The notes under the pieces: generated by a model
Databases searched by the model: none
What the model saw: the letters and a program-made list of their open reading frames with translations, nothing else
What the model was told of the DNA's origin: nothing
Shown: positions 27,330-36,699 of the stretch, in pieces
Numbering within the stretch: position 1 is the stretch's first letter
Layout: each line of letters begins with the position of its first letter
NCBI GenBank assembly: GCA_963769605.1
Contig: CAVYML010000002.1
Span: 186,001 to 250,000, forward strand
Direction: 5' to 3'
DNA: 64,000 nt
Source: Fen-1254 sp963769605
GTDB lineage: Bacteria > Bacteroidota > Ignavibacteria > UBA10030
Translations under genes and position numbers: made by a program

Positions 27330-27851
27330 TAAAATGTTTTGGTGACTACTCAGCGTGATATTGAAAGAATAAAAATAATCCCCCTCTCTTCCAGAGAATG
27401 AGTCTGTCCAAAAAGAAAGAATTACGGTAGGACAAACATTCCTGAGTTTACTATAAAAAGCTCGAAAATCACATTCTTAACTTTGTTTTTGAATGAAAAT
27501 CAAAACCTTTTTTGTCAAAATCACCTTTTTAGAGTGGACTCATTCCTGTTTGACGTTTTTCGTCAATATTGGACCTACCTGCGCGACTGCGTCAACAGTC
27601 AGGCAGGCAAGAAAGCATATCCTGCAAACAAATGAACTTTTTTGACAGTATCAAAAAGATGTACCGCCAAAACAACCGTTTTTCGGAATCCCTGCCTGCG
27701 GCAGGCAGGATCGATTCGACCACAATCCAGCTCCGCTAAATCTGTGAATCGGGATTAGCGGCTATCGGATAGTTAGCACAACGTTCAAAATGCGGCACTA
27801 ATTATATATTTGTCTTGTTTCCAATACAAGCAGTGTAAGGAGGAACAAGAT
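27330..27851. repeat. Gene-poor stretch with a copy of the dispersed repeat and a 19-bp palindrome
   Basis: No gene is seen. Bases ~27,345-27,640 hold a plus-orientation copy of the repeat found inverted at ~18,100-18,270, here with an extra segment of about 90 bp in the middle. The opening 'tactcagcgtgatattgaaa' is also shared with the 251-bp repeats near 59.3 and 61.2 kb. Bases 27,691-27,709 form the palindrome 'cctgcctgc-g-gcaggcagg'. Confidence 0.65.
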
Positions 27852-28298
27852 ATGACCAGCAGCACAGTAACACTTCATAGGGTTCTCAAGACCACACCGG
27901 AGAAAATATATCGCGCTTTTCTTGATGCCGGCGCTCTATGCAAATGGCTTCCGTCTCATGGATTCACCGGTAGAGTGCACCACCGCGATGCCGCTGTCGG
28001 CGGTTCCTATAAAATGTCATTTACAAATTTCGGCACCGGTCACAGTCATTCTTTTGGCGGTACATACCTCGAACTCGTACCGAACGAGCGCATTGTGCAC
28101 ACGGATATATTTGATGATCCGAATATGCCAGGGACGATGAAGACCACGGTCGAATTGAAAAAAGTATTTTTGGGAACAGACGTAAACATCACCCAAGAAG
28201 GAATACCTGAATCCATTCCTGTGGAAGCATGTTATTTAGGCTGGCAGGAATCGTTGGTGTTGCTTACTCAGTTGGTTGAACCGGACATCCCGGATTGA
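27852..28298 (+). CDS. SRPBCC/AHSA1-type protein (first)
   Basis: This 148-residue START-like fold protein of the AHSA1 (activator of Hsp90 ATPase-like) branch has 'HRVLKTTPEKIYRAFLDAGA' and 'KWLPSHGFTGRVHHRDAAVG' at the start, and 'GTYLELVPNERIVHTD' in the central strands. Such proteins bind hydrophobic ligands; the family has no single reaction. AAGGAGG lies a few bases before ATG 27,852, so earlier in-frame codons are not used. A DoxX-like gene and a second SRPBCC gene follow, a grouping common in environmental bacteria but of unclear purpose. Confidence 0.88.
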   Translation: MTSSTVTLHRVLKTTPEKIYRAFLDAGALCKWLPSHGFTGRVHHRDAAVGGSYKMSFTNFGTGHSHSFGGTYLELVPNERIVHTDIFDDPNMPGTMKTTVELKKVFLGTDVNITQEGIPESIPVEACYLGWQESLVLLTQLVEPDIPD

Positions 28299-28429
28299 TA
28301 GGTCAACAAACAAGGAAGAGATTCTTCTTTAAGAAGTGTTTATAGTGACGAGAAAGAACACGCCATTGGCGGCCTGGTTCGTTAAAGACAGAAGTTATTA
28401 TTAAATCAAATCTTTAAAGGAAGTAAACT

Positions 28430-28792
28430 ATGAATATATTCTTATGGGTTCTTCAAATTCTTCTTGCCCTGCATACCATCATGGGCGCAGTATGGAAGTT
28501 TTCAAATTCGGAACAAACCGTGCCTTCCCTAAAAGCAATTCCCCATGAAGTTTGGCTGGCGATGATCGTCATTGAACTGCTTTGCAGCCTGGGCCTGATC
28601 CTCCCGGCATTGAATAAGCATCTGGCCATCCTTGCCCCTATCGCAGCGGTCTGCATAGCCGCGGAAATGCTGCTCTTTTCCGGGTTTCATATTTATTCCG
28701 GAGACGCGAACTACGGACAAATGATTTATTGGCTTGTCGTGGCTGCTCTATGCGCGTTTATTGCCTACGGCAGGTTTGTGCTAAAGTCATAA
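28430..28792 (+). CDS. DoxX-like small membrane protein
   Basis: The 120-residue protein has four hydrophobic helices, beginning 'FLWVLQILLALHTIMGAVWK' and ending 'MIYWLVVAALCAFIAYGRFV'. This matches the DoxX-like family of four-helix inner-membrane proteins of unknown biochemical role. AAGGAAG precedes the ATG. It sits between two SRPBCC genes on the same strand with gaps of about 120-130 bp. Confidence 0.78.
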   Translation: MNIFLWVLQILLALHTIMGAVWKFSNSEQTVPSLKAIPHEVWLAMIVIELLCSLGLILPALNKHLAILAPIAAVCIAAEMLLFSGFHIYSGDANYGQMIYWLVVAALCAFIAYGRFVLKS

Positions 28793-28829
28793 AAAAAATT
28801 ACTTCCAACAATGGTTATAAAACTTAGGA

Positions 28830-28868
28830 CGGACATCGGTGTCCGCAAGCCTGCCTGCCGGCAGGCAG
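28830..28868. repeat. Adjacent hairpins, including an 18-bp perfect palindrome
   Basis: A stem at 28,830-28,845 ('cggaca' tcgg 'tgtccg') is followed directly by the perfect palindrome 28,851-28,868 ('ctgcctgcc' / 'ggcaggcag'). The second shares its core with 27,691-27,709. Located between the DoxX-like gene and the next SRPBCC gene; could act as a terminator or be a mobile palindrome. Confidence 0.75.
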
Positions 28869-28911
28869 CTTTTCGGATCATAGCAAGCATAGTCTCGATG
28901 GAAAATATTTT

Positions 28912-29334
28912 ATGAGTTCATTCAAAACAACGAGAGCAATTCCAGTCCCTCCAGAGAAGATATTCACTGCTTTGAGCAATCCGGAAAAGCTGTCAAGGTG
29001 GTGGGGCCCTACAGGTTTTATCAATACATTTAAACAATTTCAGTTTAGACCCGGCGGGAAATGGTCGTTTGTCATGCATGGACCGGATGGCAGAAATTAT
29101 CCGAACGAAAGTGAGTACATTGAAATTATTCCAAATGAAAAAGTGGTAATTCGCCACATCTCAGAACCGAAGTTTACCTTGACCATCATTATAAAAGGAT
29201 CCACACAAGGGTCAATAATTCATTGGATACAAGAATTTGAGAACGCAGAAGCTGCAAAGAAACTTGCCCATATTGTAGAACTTGGCAACGAACAAAATCT
29301 TGACCGGCTTACGTCGGAAGTTTGCGGCAGTTAA
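28912..29334 (+). CDS. SRPBCC/AHSA1-type protein (second)
   Basis: This second AHSA1-type START-fold protein (140 residues) starts 'FKTTRAIPVPPEKIFTALSN' and has the characteristic 'KLSRWWGPTGFINTFKQFQF' and 'RPGGKWSFVMHGPDG'. It is clearly a different subfamily member from the one at 27,852, not a recent duplicate. Its ligand is unknown. No strong ribosome site is visible; 'atggaaaatatttt' precedes the ATG. Confidence 0.9.
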   Translation: MSSFKTTRAIPVPPEKIFTALSNPEKLSRWWGPTGFINTFKQFQFRPGGKWSFVMHGPDGRNYPNESEYIEIIPNEKVVIRHISEPKFTLTIIIKGSTQGSIIHWIQEFENAEAAKKLAHIVELGNEQNLDRLTSEVCGS

Positions 29335-29464
29335 CCGCCGTCTCCCCTCTCGAAGAGATGGCTTCTTTAATAATCCTGATTTATTACGTTAGCATCCCTA
29401 ATTTTGGCGTCTGGCAGTGCGTCAGGGATTTTTGTATCTGGAATAAGAACAAGGTGTATCAATA

Positions 29465-31405
29465 TTACGTCGTCATCAATCTCAAGATCCGGACTTCGTT
29501 TGCATCAAGCGATAGGTTATTTTGAACCGTGCTGCCGGTTTTAAAATCGTTGATTCCTTTTGGTTCTTTTTCGAATTTCAATTTCAAGGATTGCGCGAAC
29601 GGTTCATGGTTGATGAGAAAGAGAAGATGTCCGGAACCTTTGCTTTTCATCAAGCCAAGTTCGACAAAAGGATTATCAGCGCTCACTTCCTGTTTTATGC
29701 TTGAATGTTTCAAAGCGGCAGAATAAAACAGATACGCTGGAATATTCTGGAACGCGTCATCAGTTCGTGCCATAACCATTTCGACAGGGAACATACAGGC
29801 TATCGCGCAGCCCTTTCCGTATGTATTCACGCTGAGTACTGGTTGATTATTTTTATCGCAAGCAATGACTGCTGCACTTTTGGGTTCGATTTTATAATAC
29901 GTATACGTCGATGGCGGCGGTTCCATTCCTTGAAAGACCATGCGGTTCTCTCCATTCTTCGGAGCATACTCTTCATTCAAAAAGACCTCGAAAATTTTCG
30001 GCATTCTTCGATAATCGAGAAGCTTGAAGCCGAAGAGATTCTGCAGATACCCGGGTGCCATGGCATGAATATGCTTGTTAAAAGACATATAAACCGTTCC
30101 GCCTTGTTCGACGAATGAAGTGATTCTGTCCATTCCTTCGATGGTGAGGAGTCCGTTCGGAACGAATAATAATTTATACCGGGATAAATCCTCGTCGTGC
30201 CTGACGAAACTCACCGGAATGTTTGCGGCACGCGCCAGCATATATGCGTTCGGATAGATGTTGAAATTTATGGCGAGACGGTCGTAATACGCTTTGTCGA
30301 CATAAATTGCAGCTTCAGGTTTTGCGAACGAATATTGTTCAAGGTCGATTGCATTGATGGTATTGATAAAATCCTGAAGTTCCTTTGCCGCCGGTTTTGG
30401 CGATTTATCGGCACGGAGGAGGCCGAATTCCAGTTCCTGCTGCGCATTGTTATTATAGAGATGCCGCACCTTCTGATCGATATCACAAAATGCCCACGGG
30501 AGCAGGCTGTTTGCACCGGCGACGAAGCAGGAATAGGAAAGAACCCGCTGGTACACAGCCTGGTTTTCTTCAGAGATTTGCATCGTGCTGTTGCCGAATT
30601 CAAAACACGCGAGCGGTTTATCGTTGTGCTGACTGAATTTCATAATGTACGTTCCGAAATAGGTATCCCGGAATGAATTGATCTCTTCGAATTTAAACAT
30701 ATCGTAATTATATTTGCTGTAGAAATGTGAACTCACAAAATCCGAGACATCCATGAGCCCGACGATATCAGCGCCGACTTCCTGAACAATAGATGCATGG
30801 TCGGCGCCGAACGTGAGAGGCTGCTTGAATCCCAGGCTGTGGAATTTTGAAACTAATTTATTTGCATAAGCGGTCATAATAGTTCTGTCGGGAACGCCGG
30901 AACTGTTTTTTGCAGGAAAACCGGCATGCCAATAAGGTTCGTTGCCGACATCCCATGCAAATATCCGGTCGTCGTATGCATAATGGAGCGCAAGAATTTC
31001 CATGTACTTTGTAATATACGAGAACGATTCATCGCTCGTGTAGTAATGATCTGCCTTGGTCCATTCCGGCCGCACTGCGTTCGGATCTTCCTGGAATGAA
31101 GCGAGGTGGAAAAATGTGGGGATGACTTTTAATTTGTTGTCATCGCATAACGAAATAAATTTTTCCAGGTTTGCTGTAATAACGCTGTTCTCTTTTTTGT
31201 TATTATCGACCATATCGTATGGCAGACCGATCCTCACCGCTTTAAACTGCATCGAAGCCATGAGTTTACAATCCGCCTCGATTTCTTTGAAATCGGGATC
31301 AGTATAAAACTTTATGGAATGGCCTGTGGACGCGGGCAGATAGTTTATTCCCATGACGAATTGTTTTTTATTGTCGATGAGCCGGTAACCGTCTTTAAAG
31401 TGCAT
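29465..31405 (-). CDS. Cytosolic clan GH-A glycosidase with C-terminal amidotransferase-like domain
   Basis: This 646-residue protein has no signal peptide. A TIM barrel occupies about 10-350, with proposed acid/base Glu156 in 'AWDVGNEPYWH' and nucleophile Glu269 in 'LACFEFGNST'. A flavodoxin-like module at about 370-560 ('YKLLFVPNGLLTIEGMDRI', 'FVEQGGTVYMSFNK') resembles the trimerisation domain of GH42 beta-galactosidases, followed by a short beta tail. The combination suggests a GH42/GH5-like exo-enzyme acting on imported oligosaccharides, perhaps mannosides or galactosides. The family is uncertain. It stands alone downstream of the efflux run. Confidence 0.75.
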   Translation of the reverse strand: MHFKDGYRLIDNKKQFVMGINYLPASTGHSIKFYTDPDFKEIEADCKLMASMQFKAVRIGLPYDMVDNNKKENSVITANLEKFISLCDDNKLKVIPTFFHLASFQEDPNAVRPEWTKADHYYTSDESFSYITKYMEILALHYAYDDRIFAWDVGNEPYWHAGFPAKNSSGVPDRTIMTAYANKLVSKFHSLGFKQPLTFGADHASIVQEVGADIVGLMDVSDFVSSHFYSKYNYDMFKFEEINSFRDTYFGTYIMKFSQHNDKPLACFEFGNSTMQISEENQAVYQRVLSYSCFVAGANSLLPWAFCDIDQKVRHLYNNNAQQELEFGLLRADKSPKPAAKELQDFINTINAIDLEQYSFAKPEAAIYVDKAYYDRLAINFNIYPNAYMLARAANIPVSFVRHDEDLSRYKLLFVPNGLLTIEGMDRITSFVEQGGTVYMSFNKHIHAMAPGYLQNLFGFKLLDYRRMPKIFEVFLNEEYAPKNGENRMVFQGMEPPPSTYTYYKIEPKSAAVIACDKNNQPVLSVNTYGKGCAIACMFPVEMVMARTDDAFQNIPAYLFYSAALKHSSIKQEVSADNPFVELGLMKSKGSGHLLFLINHEPFAQSLKLKFEKEPKGINDFKTGSTVQNNLSLDANEVRILRLMTT

Positions 31406-31530
31406 ACTCGATGTTTCTTTCTTTATTGTTCAACGCGGTTCTATTTTACTATTCAATGTGCCTTTACCTCAACGTACTGAATGTGAAGAGGAGAAGCAAT
31501 TTGCAGAATCATTTGCTTAACGAAAAGCCG

Positions 31531-33150
31531 TTATTCTAATGACGATATATGTTCGGATTTATTTTGCTTTTTTACATGAATGAATACAATCGGAACAAGT
31601 GCGGCAATAGTGATTATCGATGCGACTAAAAAGTCATCACAAACGGCACGGATAAAAGCTTGCGTGGAAATATGAGATGCAATTAATGCTGCGGCACGCA
31701 TTGCGGCAAGAGTTTGATCTCCTGCCAATGCGTTCATGCTGAAATGTGTTAAATTTTGTGCAATTTGGTGAAACGCATCCGATTGCGGGTTCACGACCTG
31801 GCCGTATGCTGCCGTATGATAAATTGTGCGCTGCAGCAGCAAAGTGCTCATAAAGGCAATCCCGAAACTCCCGCCTACCTGCCGGATGACATTGAATAGT
31901 CCCGATGCCTGTCCGATTTTGCGGCGGGGAATGTTGGAGAGCGCCGCCGTTGAAAGCGGAGTAAATATCAACCCCATTGCAAATCCGCGAATGTACAGTG
32001 AAAGCATAATTTGAGAATGTTCTGAATACAACGACAAAAAGCTGTTGACGTACAGGCTCAATGCCATTAAGATAATACCGATGACGGCCGGAAATTTAAG
32101 ATTTACTTTGTCGGAGAAATATCCGGCAATCGGAGAAATGACGGCTTGAATAATCCCGACGGGTAAAAAAAGTGATCCTGCTTGAAATGCGGTATATCCC
32201 AGCGATGTTTGCAGATACAGGGGAAGTAAAAATGTGCTGCCGAACATCCCGAATCCGAAAATGAAAAGAATGCAGTTCGCCAAACTAAAATTAAAATCCT
32301 TGAGCAAGCGTAAATCAATGAGCGGATGCGCAATGGTAAGTTCCACGGAGAGGAACACGACGAGCGAAACGGCGGATATGGCAAAACATGAAACGATAAA
32401 AGGGGATGTCCACCCGCGCGTATTCCATGCAGCATTACCATCCGTTAATGCCAGCAGAAGGGCGCTCAAGAACACAGCCATAGAAACGAAGCCGAGCACA
32501 TCAAACGAACGCGTATGTTCAGTTTTGTATTCGCGCTGGATGATGATCGTCGCAAATAAGCCGACGATCCCGACCGGGACATTGATGTTGAAAATTGTAT
32601 TCCAGTTGATGTTATCAATGAAATAACCGCCTATCATTGGACCGAGCGACACGGATGCAGCCGATGCAATAGACCAAAAACCGATTGCAATACCGCGTTG
32701 CTGAGGCGGAAATTCCCGGGTAATAATTGCCATGCCTGTCGGCGTCAGCAGCCCGGCTCCGCTTGCCTGAATGATTCTGAACATGATGAGGGCGTCTTCA
32801 TTCCATGCCAGCCCGCAGAGAAACGAACCGAGAGTAAACAGGAATAATGCCAACAGATATGTTCTCTTATATCCAAAATGGTCTGCAATCCATCCGGACG
32901 TCGAGAGCAAAATAGCAAAGACGAGCATGTACGCAGTGATGACCCACTCGGCTTTATCGACCGTAATGCCGAACGACGCCATGATTTTCGGCAAGGCGAC
33001 ATTCACGATGGTCGCGTCGAGCACGGCCATGAACGTGCCGATCATGACGTTTGCCAGCACCCACCATTTATATGATGTATGTTCATGGTGAAGCGACGGC
33101 ACACGCCGTACGAACCCATGTTTTAATTGATGTCTTATTGATATTGCCAT
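31531..33150 (-). CDS. DHA2-family MFS multidrug efflux transporter (EmrB/QacA-like)
   Basis: The 539-residue protein has about 14 hydrophobic segments. The DHA2 motif 'GTFMAVLDATIVNVALPKIM' is at the first helix, and motif A-like 'GWIADHFGYKRTYLLALFLF' between helices 2 and 3. Motif C-like 'ASGAGLLTPTGMAII' is also seen. It exports cationic or lipophilic drugs by proton antiport in this family. It is downstream of a MarR-type gene, an MFS remnant and an MBL hydrolase on the same strand, so probably MarR-regulated. No EmrA-type adaptor gene is present. Confidence 0.93.
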   Translation of the reverse strand: MAISIRHQLKHGFVRRVPSLHHEHTSYKWWVLANVMIGTFMAVLDATIVNVALPKIMASFGITVDKAEWVITAYMLVFAILLSTSGWIADHFGYKRTYLLALFLFTLGSFLCGLAWNEDALIMFRIIQASGAGLLTPTGMAIITREFPPQQRGIAIGFWSIASAASVSLGPMIGGYFIDNINWNTIFNINVPVGIVGLFATIIIQREYKTEHTRSFDVLGFVSMAVFLSALLLALTDGNAAWNTRGWTSPFIVSCFAISAVSLVVFLSVELTIAHPLIDLRLLKDFNFSLANCILFIFGFGMFGSTFLLPLYLQTSLGYTAFQAGSLFLPVGIIQAVISPIAGYFSDKVNLKFPAVIGIILMALSLYVNSFLSLYSEHSQIMLSLYIRGFAMGLIFTPLSTAALSNIPRRKIGQASGLFNVIRQVGGSFGIAFMSTLLLQRTIYHTAAYGQVVNPQSDAFHQIAQNLTHFSMNALAGDQTLAAMRAAALIASHISTQAFIRAVCDDFLVASIITIAALVPIVFIHVKKQNKSEHISSLE

Positions 33151-33176
33151 GATGATTGCGCAGGTTTTATGGAAAT

Positions 33177-33848
33177 TCAGAATTTCAATTCGGTCAAGGA
33201 AAACGGTGTGCCATGACCGGGATAGACGTTTTTGATATTTAATGTTCTTATCTTCTCAAGACTTGCGGCAAGCGCCGTCTCATTCTGTATGATGTCTGCC
33301 GTCGTTGGTTTCTTTCTATTGTTGATGGTATCACCGGAGAAAAAGTCGCCTTCTGAGGTAAGGATGCCGATGGAACCCATCGTATGTCCCGGAATGTAAA
33401 CCGCATTCGCATCGAACCCGATGTTTCCGAAGTCATGTCCGTCGGATAGGATCATATCCGGTTCAAATGCCTCAAGAGGAAATTTTTTCATCATCGGTTT
33501 GAAGAACAGTGTTTGACTTACGAACCGTTTGACATTCGAAAACGCTGAGGATTTTCTCTTGCGATTGAGAATCGTCGTGCCGGTTCTGCACAGGCCTGCA
33601 TCTGTTTCATGCACTGCGATTTTCACACCGTATGTTCTCTGAAGATACGCACAGTTGCCGATGTGGTCGAGATCGCCGTGCGTGATGATGACAAGTTTGA
33701 TTGCAGCGGGGGCAACGTTTTCCCTTGCAAGCGACTGCTCCAGCCGCGTTCTGCTCACAGCCAGTCCGGTGTCAATGAGAAATATTCCGGTTCCGGTTTT
33801 CACCAGGTATGCGTTCACCATGCCGAGTGCGAGATGTTTAATTTCCAT
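33177..33848 (-). CDS. Metallo-beta-lactamase-fold hydrolase
   Basis: This is a 223-residue cytosolic MBL protein. 'ITHGDLDHIGNCAYL' supplies the HxxxDH site (first His replaced by Gly-Asp spacing as in many glyoxalase II-like relatives: H-G-D-L-D-H). 'YIPGHTMGSIGIL' and 'DFFSGDTINN' give the next His and Asp, and 'VYPGHGTPF' the last His. Start ATG 33,848 is preceded by GGAG about nine bases upstream. It lies between the MFS remnant and the DHA2 pump, suggesting a detoxifying hydrolase in the same MarR-controlled unit. Confidence 0.88.
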   Translation of the reverse strand: MEIKHLALGMVNAYLVKTGTGIFLIDTGLAVSRTRLEQSLARENVAPAAIKLVIITHGDLDHIGNCAYLQRTYGVKIAVHETDAGLCRTGTTILNRKRKSSAFSNVKRFVSQTLFFKPMMKKFPLEAFEPDMILSDGHDFGNIGFDANAVYIPGHTMGSIGILTSEGDFFSGDTINNRKKPTTADIIQNETALAASLEKIRTLNIKNVYPGHGTPFSLTELKF

Positions 33849-33948
33849 TGTTCTGGTCTCCAAAAATATTTATTGAGGTGTTGTTGCTGTTGGGTTTTCC
33901 AGCTCTGCAAGCTTTATGGATGCGTTTTTTTTCAAATGGCCTTTCAAC

Positions 33949-34047
33949 TGTGCGCTGTATCCATGTCCCGATGAGCGAGATGGATTGACCGGAAAAACAC
34001 AACCGATAGTTGCGGCTGCGAAACGCCTTAAAGGTATTGATACTCAT
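33949..34047 (-). pseudogene. Remnant of an EntS-type MFS transporter gene
   Basis: The first ~33 codons read 'FKAFRSRNYRLCFSGQSISL' then 'IGTWIQRT', the standard N-terminus of MFS_3/EntS-like exporters that normally run to about 400 residues. After this point the frame continues for some 36 codons without any membrane-helix character, so most of the gene has been deleted. It begins one base after the marR stop, which shows it was once translated with marR. Confidence 0.75.
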
Positions 34048-34048
34048 G

Positions 34049-34486
34049 CTATTGCAGGTTGACCAGCTTTGCCATCACCGTGATTGCATTTATCAATACT
34101 TCTTTTTCCTTCTGTGTTGTCTTTTCACCTATCGATCGGGCCAGCCATTCCTGCCGTTCAGACCTTCGCTTTTCAACGGCTTTGATCCCTGCGGCGGTAA
34201 TGGTGATGAGCACTTTTCGTTTATCTGTCCTGGAGGACGCCCTTTTGATAAAACCATGGTCAAGAAGTTTGTTGATGATTTGGGACATGGATTGAGGAGT
34301 TACTTTTTCCGCTGCCGCCAGCTCCGACGGCAGTATTTCTTTGTAGTCATGTATGACGGCAAGCGTAGAACTTTCTGTTAGGGAAAGCAGCTCATCGTTC
34401 TTGGTTTGTGTCCTTAATATCTTTACAAGACGTGAAATGACGACGCGCAGATTCTCCGCCAGTTCGATATCCTCGTTGTGCTTCAT
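34049..34486 (-). CDS. MarR family transcriptional regulator
   Basis: The 145-residue regulator has a winged helix: recognition region 'VTPQSMSQIINKLLDHGFIK' and wing 'RTDKRKVLITITAAG' are typical of MarR. The start at 34,486 leaves nine bases to a GGAGG site; ATG codons at 34,492 and 34,495 also exist but lie too close. It probably represses its own promoter and the downstream efflux and hydrolase genes, responding to a small lipophilic ligand. A perfect 14-bp palindrome in the upstream region is a candidate operator. Confidence 0.92.
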   Translation of the reverse strand: MKHNEDIELAENLRVVISRLVKILRTQTKNDELLSLTESSTLAVIHDYKEILPSELAAAEKVTPQSMSQIINKLLDHGFIKRASSRTDKRKVLITITAAGIKAVEKRRSERQEWLARSIGEKTTQKEKEVLINAITVMAKLVNLQ

Positions 34487-34533
34487 GTGCATCATCCTCC
34501 AGTCTTTATAGTAAGTCTACTTTACAAAGTTAC

Positions 34534-34547
34534 TTAAATATATTTAA
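34534..34547. promoter_or_regulatory. Candidate MarR operator
   Basis: The perfect palindrome 'ttaaatatatttaa' lies about 50 bp upstream of the marR start in an AT-rich promoter region. MarR proteins usually bind AT-rich palindromes of this kind in their own promoters. Binding is inferred from position only. Confidence 0.45.
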
Positions 34548-34589
34548 CTATACAAATAAGAACAGGTATTTGTCTGCTCGTTGATGGCT

Positions 34590-34870
34590 GATGATCAAGA
34601 CGAGGAGAAGAGACTCGCAATTTTGCAAAGGAATACGACAGCATTCTTGTATGGTGTGGTTCAGTGACGTTTGAGTATAAATATGTCGGAAAGGCTGCTG
34701 TCCCGGACTATTGCTGGAAAGTCCTGACCATCAAAAAGCTCAAGAGAGTGGAAAACTATTCGTTTCGTAATAATGTTCCTCGGCTTGGAGATTTTCATTC
34801 TTATGAAGTATCCCTCGATTCGATCAGGCATTTATCGGGATTGATATTCGTTAGGCAGGAGAAAAATTAG
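34590..34870 (+). pseudogene. C-terminal fragment of a DNA/RNA non-specific endonuclease (NUC1-like)
   Basis: The translated stretch 'AKEYDSILVWCGSVTFEYKY' followed by 'KAAVPDYCWKVL' and ending 'YEVSLDSIRHLSGLIF' matches the C-terminal third of NUC1-type endonucleases. The catalytic N-terminal part (DRGH region) is absent. It marks the left edge of the accessory island and is probably debris of an earlier gene. Confidence 0.5.
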
Positions 34871-34956
34871 GTTCATACAGCCCATTGAACTGTCTTTTCA
34901 TTACCTGTTTTATGTCCTCAGTTGCTTTTACTGACTTCCCTTTGTACCATAGAATT

Positions 34957-36699
34957 ATGAATAAACATCAAGAATCTGATATTGAACCGACAATCCAAAC
35001 GCGGTTCAACTTTTTGCCGCTGGATTCGTTTGCAAAAATCGTTGAATCCAATCCGGATAGTTATGATTACTACCGCGCACGCCTTGATCTTGTTCACCTT
35101 TCCTTGATGAGCGATTTCGATGAGCTTATTTGTCTTGATCATCTCCGCATCGCACATTATTGGTACCAAATTGAAACCGTTCGCAAAGTCTTGAAATACT
35201 TCCGGGGGCGTGTTCTGCTTGCCGATGAAGTGGGTTTGGGAAAAACAATCGAAGCAGGAATGCTTCTCAAGGAATATTTGTTGCGAGGTTTGGTGCGGAA
35301 GACGCTCATTCTTGTTCCTCCTGCACTCGTTTCTCAATGGTCCGAAGAATTACGATCGAAATTCAACATCGAATCGCGTACCACGGATGATCTCAATTTT
35401 AAACAGGCTTCAGGTTTCTGGAGCAGGCATGGTACGATTGTTGCTTCTATTAATCTGGCAAAATCGAAAACACACGCAGAAGCAGTGACACGAACAGAGT
35501 GGGACCTCGTCATCGTTGACGAAGCACATCATCTCAAAAACCGATCTACGTCGAATTGGAAATTAGTCAATAACCTGAAAAAGCGATTTATCTTCTTGTT
35601 AACGGCAACACCAGTCCAGAACAATCTTATAGAGCTTTACAATCTTCTCACATTACTAATGCCCGGCGTGCTCAAAACAGAAGTGCAATTCAAGAAAGAG
35701 TATGTCCTGCAGGGAAATCCGCGGATGCCAAAAAACCATGAACATCTCCGTATGCTCCTGCAAGAAGTCATGGTTCGTAATATCCGGAGTGTCGTAGATG
35801 TAAAACTTCCAAAACGGTTTGCTACAACGGTAATCGTTGAACCATCAACGAATGAGCGTGAACTCTATGAGGCCATCGGGGCATTCATCAGAGGACATTT
35901 CCCTGAGGAGAAAGGACTTAACCGGTTAACTCTGAATACACTCCTCAGAAAGGTAGGAAGCAGTCCCCAAGCAGCAGAAGAAACCATCGAAGCATTGTGT
36001 GATCGATTCACGTATCCCGAGCTTGCAGCTCTTTTGGATCTTGCACGTCGCGTCGATGAAAATCGCAAAGGAAAGCGGTTGCTCGAAATACTTAGGAGTG
36101 CGAATGGGAAAGTGATCGTCTTTGCGAATTTCGTTAAAACTATGGAATACCTCGCTGGATTGTTCAACGATGCAGGTATTGCATTCACGGAATTTCGAGG
36201 TGGTATGAACAATTCCGAAAAGGACGAGGCGATCAGGAGATTTCGCGAGGACGTGAATATCTTGCTTTCCTCAGAAACCGGCGGTGAAGGAAGAAATCTC
36301 CAATTCTGCAGGACGATGATTAACTTCGATCTTCCATGGAATCCCATGCGGATCGAACAACGCATTGGCAGGATTCACCGTATCGGTCAAACGGGCGACG
36401 TGTTTATTTTCAATTTCTGCATCAAGGGAAGTATCGAAGAACATATTCTTAGGGTGTTGCACGATAAGATTAACATGTTCGAACTCGTTGTCGGTGAAAT
36501 CGACAGTATCATCGGTAATCTTGATGATGAGATTGAATTCAGCGATATCGTGCTCGACCTGTGGCTCAAAGCGACTTCAGAACAGAATTTATACATGGAA
36601 TTTGACGCGTTTGGGGATCGCCTCCTGAAAGCGAAATTGGCTTATGAAGAAACTAAGAGACTCGATGAGACATTGTTCTCAGAAGATTTTGAAGTCTGA
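34957..36699 (+). CDS. SNF2-family DNA translocase/helicase (RapA-like)
   Basis: This 580-residue SNF2 protein has Walker A 'DEVGLGKTIEAGML' with Lys96, Walker B 'DEAHH' at Asp188, motif III 'LLTATPVQNN', motif V 'SSETGGEGRNLQ' and motif VI 'QRIGRIHRIGQTG', so the ATPase is complete. The tail 'SIEEHILRVLHDKINMFELV' resembles RapA/HepA-like enzymes. No nuclease or methylase domain is fused. Start 34,957 is a choice; the frame is open 72 bases upstream. Its stop overlaps the next gene's ATG (TGATG), so it is coupled to the zinc-ribbon partner. DNA translocation in a defence role is inferred from the island setting. Confidence 0.85.
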   Translation: MNKHQESDIEPTIQTRFNFLPLDSFAKIVESNPDSYDYYRARLDLVHLSLMSDFDELICLDHLRIAHYWYQIETVRKVLKYFRGRVLLADEVGLGKTIEAGMLLKEYLLRGLVRKTLILVPPALVSQWSEELRSKFNIESRTTDDLNFKQASGFWSRHGTIVASINLAKSKTHAEAVTRTEWDLVIVDEAHHLKNRSTSNWKLVNNLKKRFIFLLTATPVQNNLIELYNLLTLLMPGVLKTEVQFKKEYVLQGNPRMPKNHEHLRMLLQEVMVRNIRSVVDVKLPKRFATTVIVEPSTNERELYEAIGAFIRGHFPEEKGLNRLTLNTLLRKVGSSPQAAEETIEALCDRFTYPELAALLDLARRVDENRKGKRLLEILRSANGKVIVFANFVKTMEYLAGLFNDAGIAFTEFRGGMNNSEKDEAIRRFREDVNILLSSETGGEGRNLQFCRTMINFDLPWNPMRIEQRIGRIHRIGQTGDVFIFNFCIKGSIEEHILRVLHDKINMFELVVGEIDSIIGNLDDEIEFSDIVLDLWLKATSEQNLYMEFDAFGDRLLKAKLAYEETKRLDETLFSEDFEV

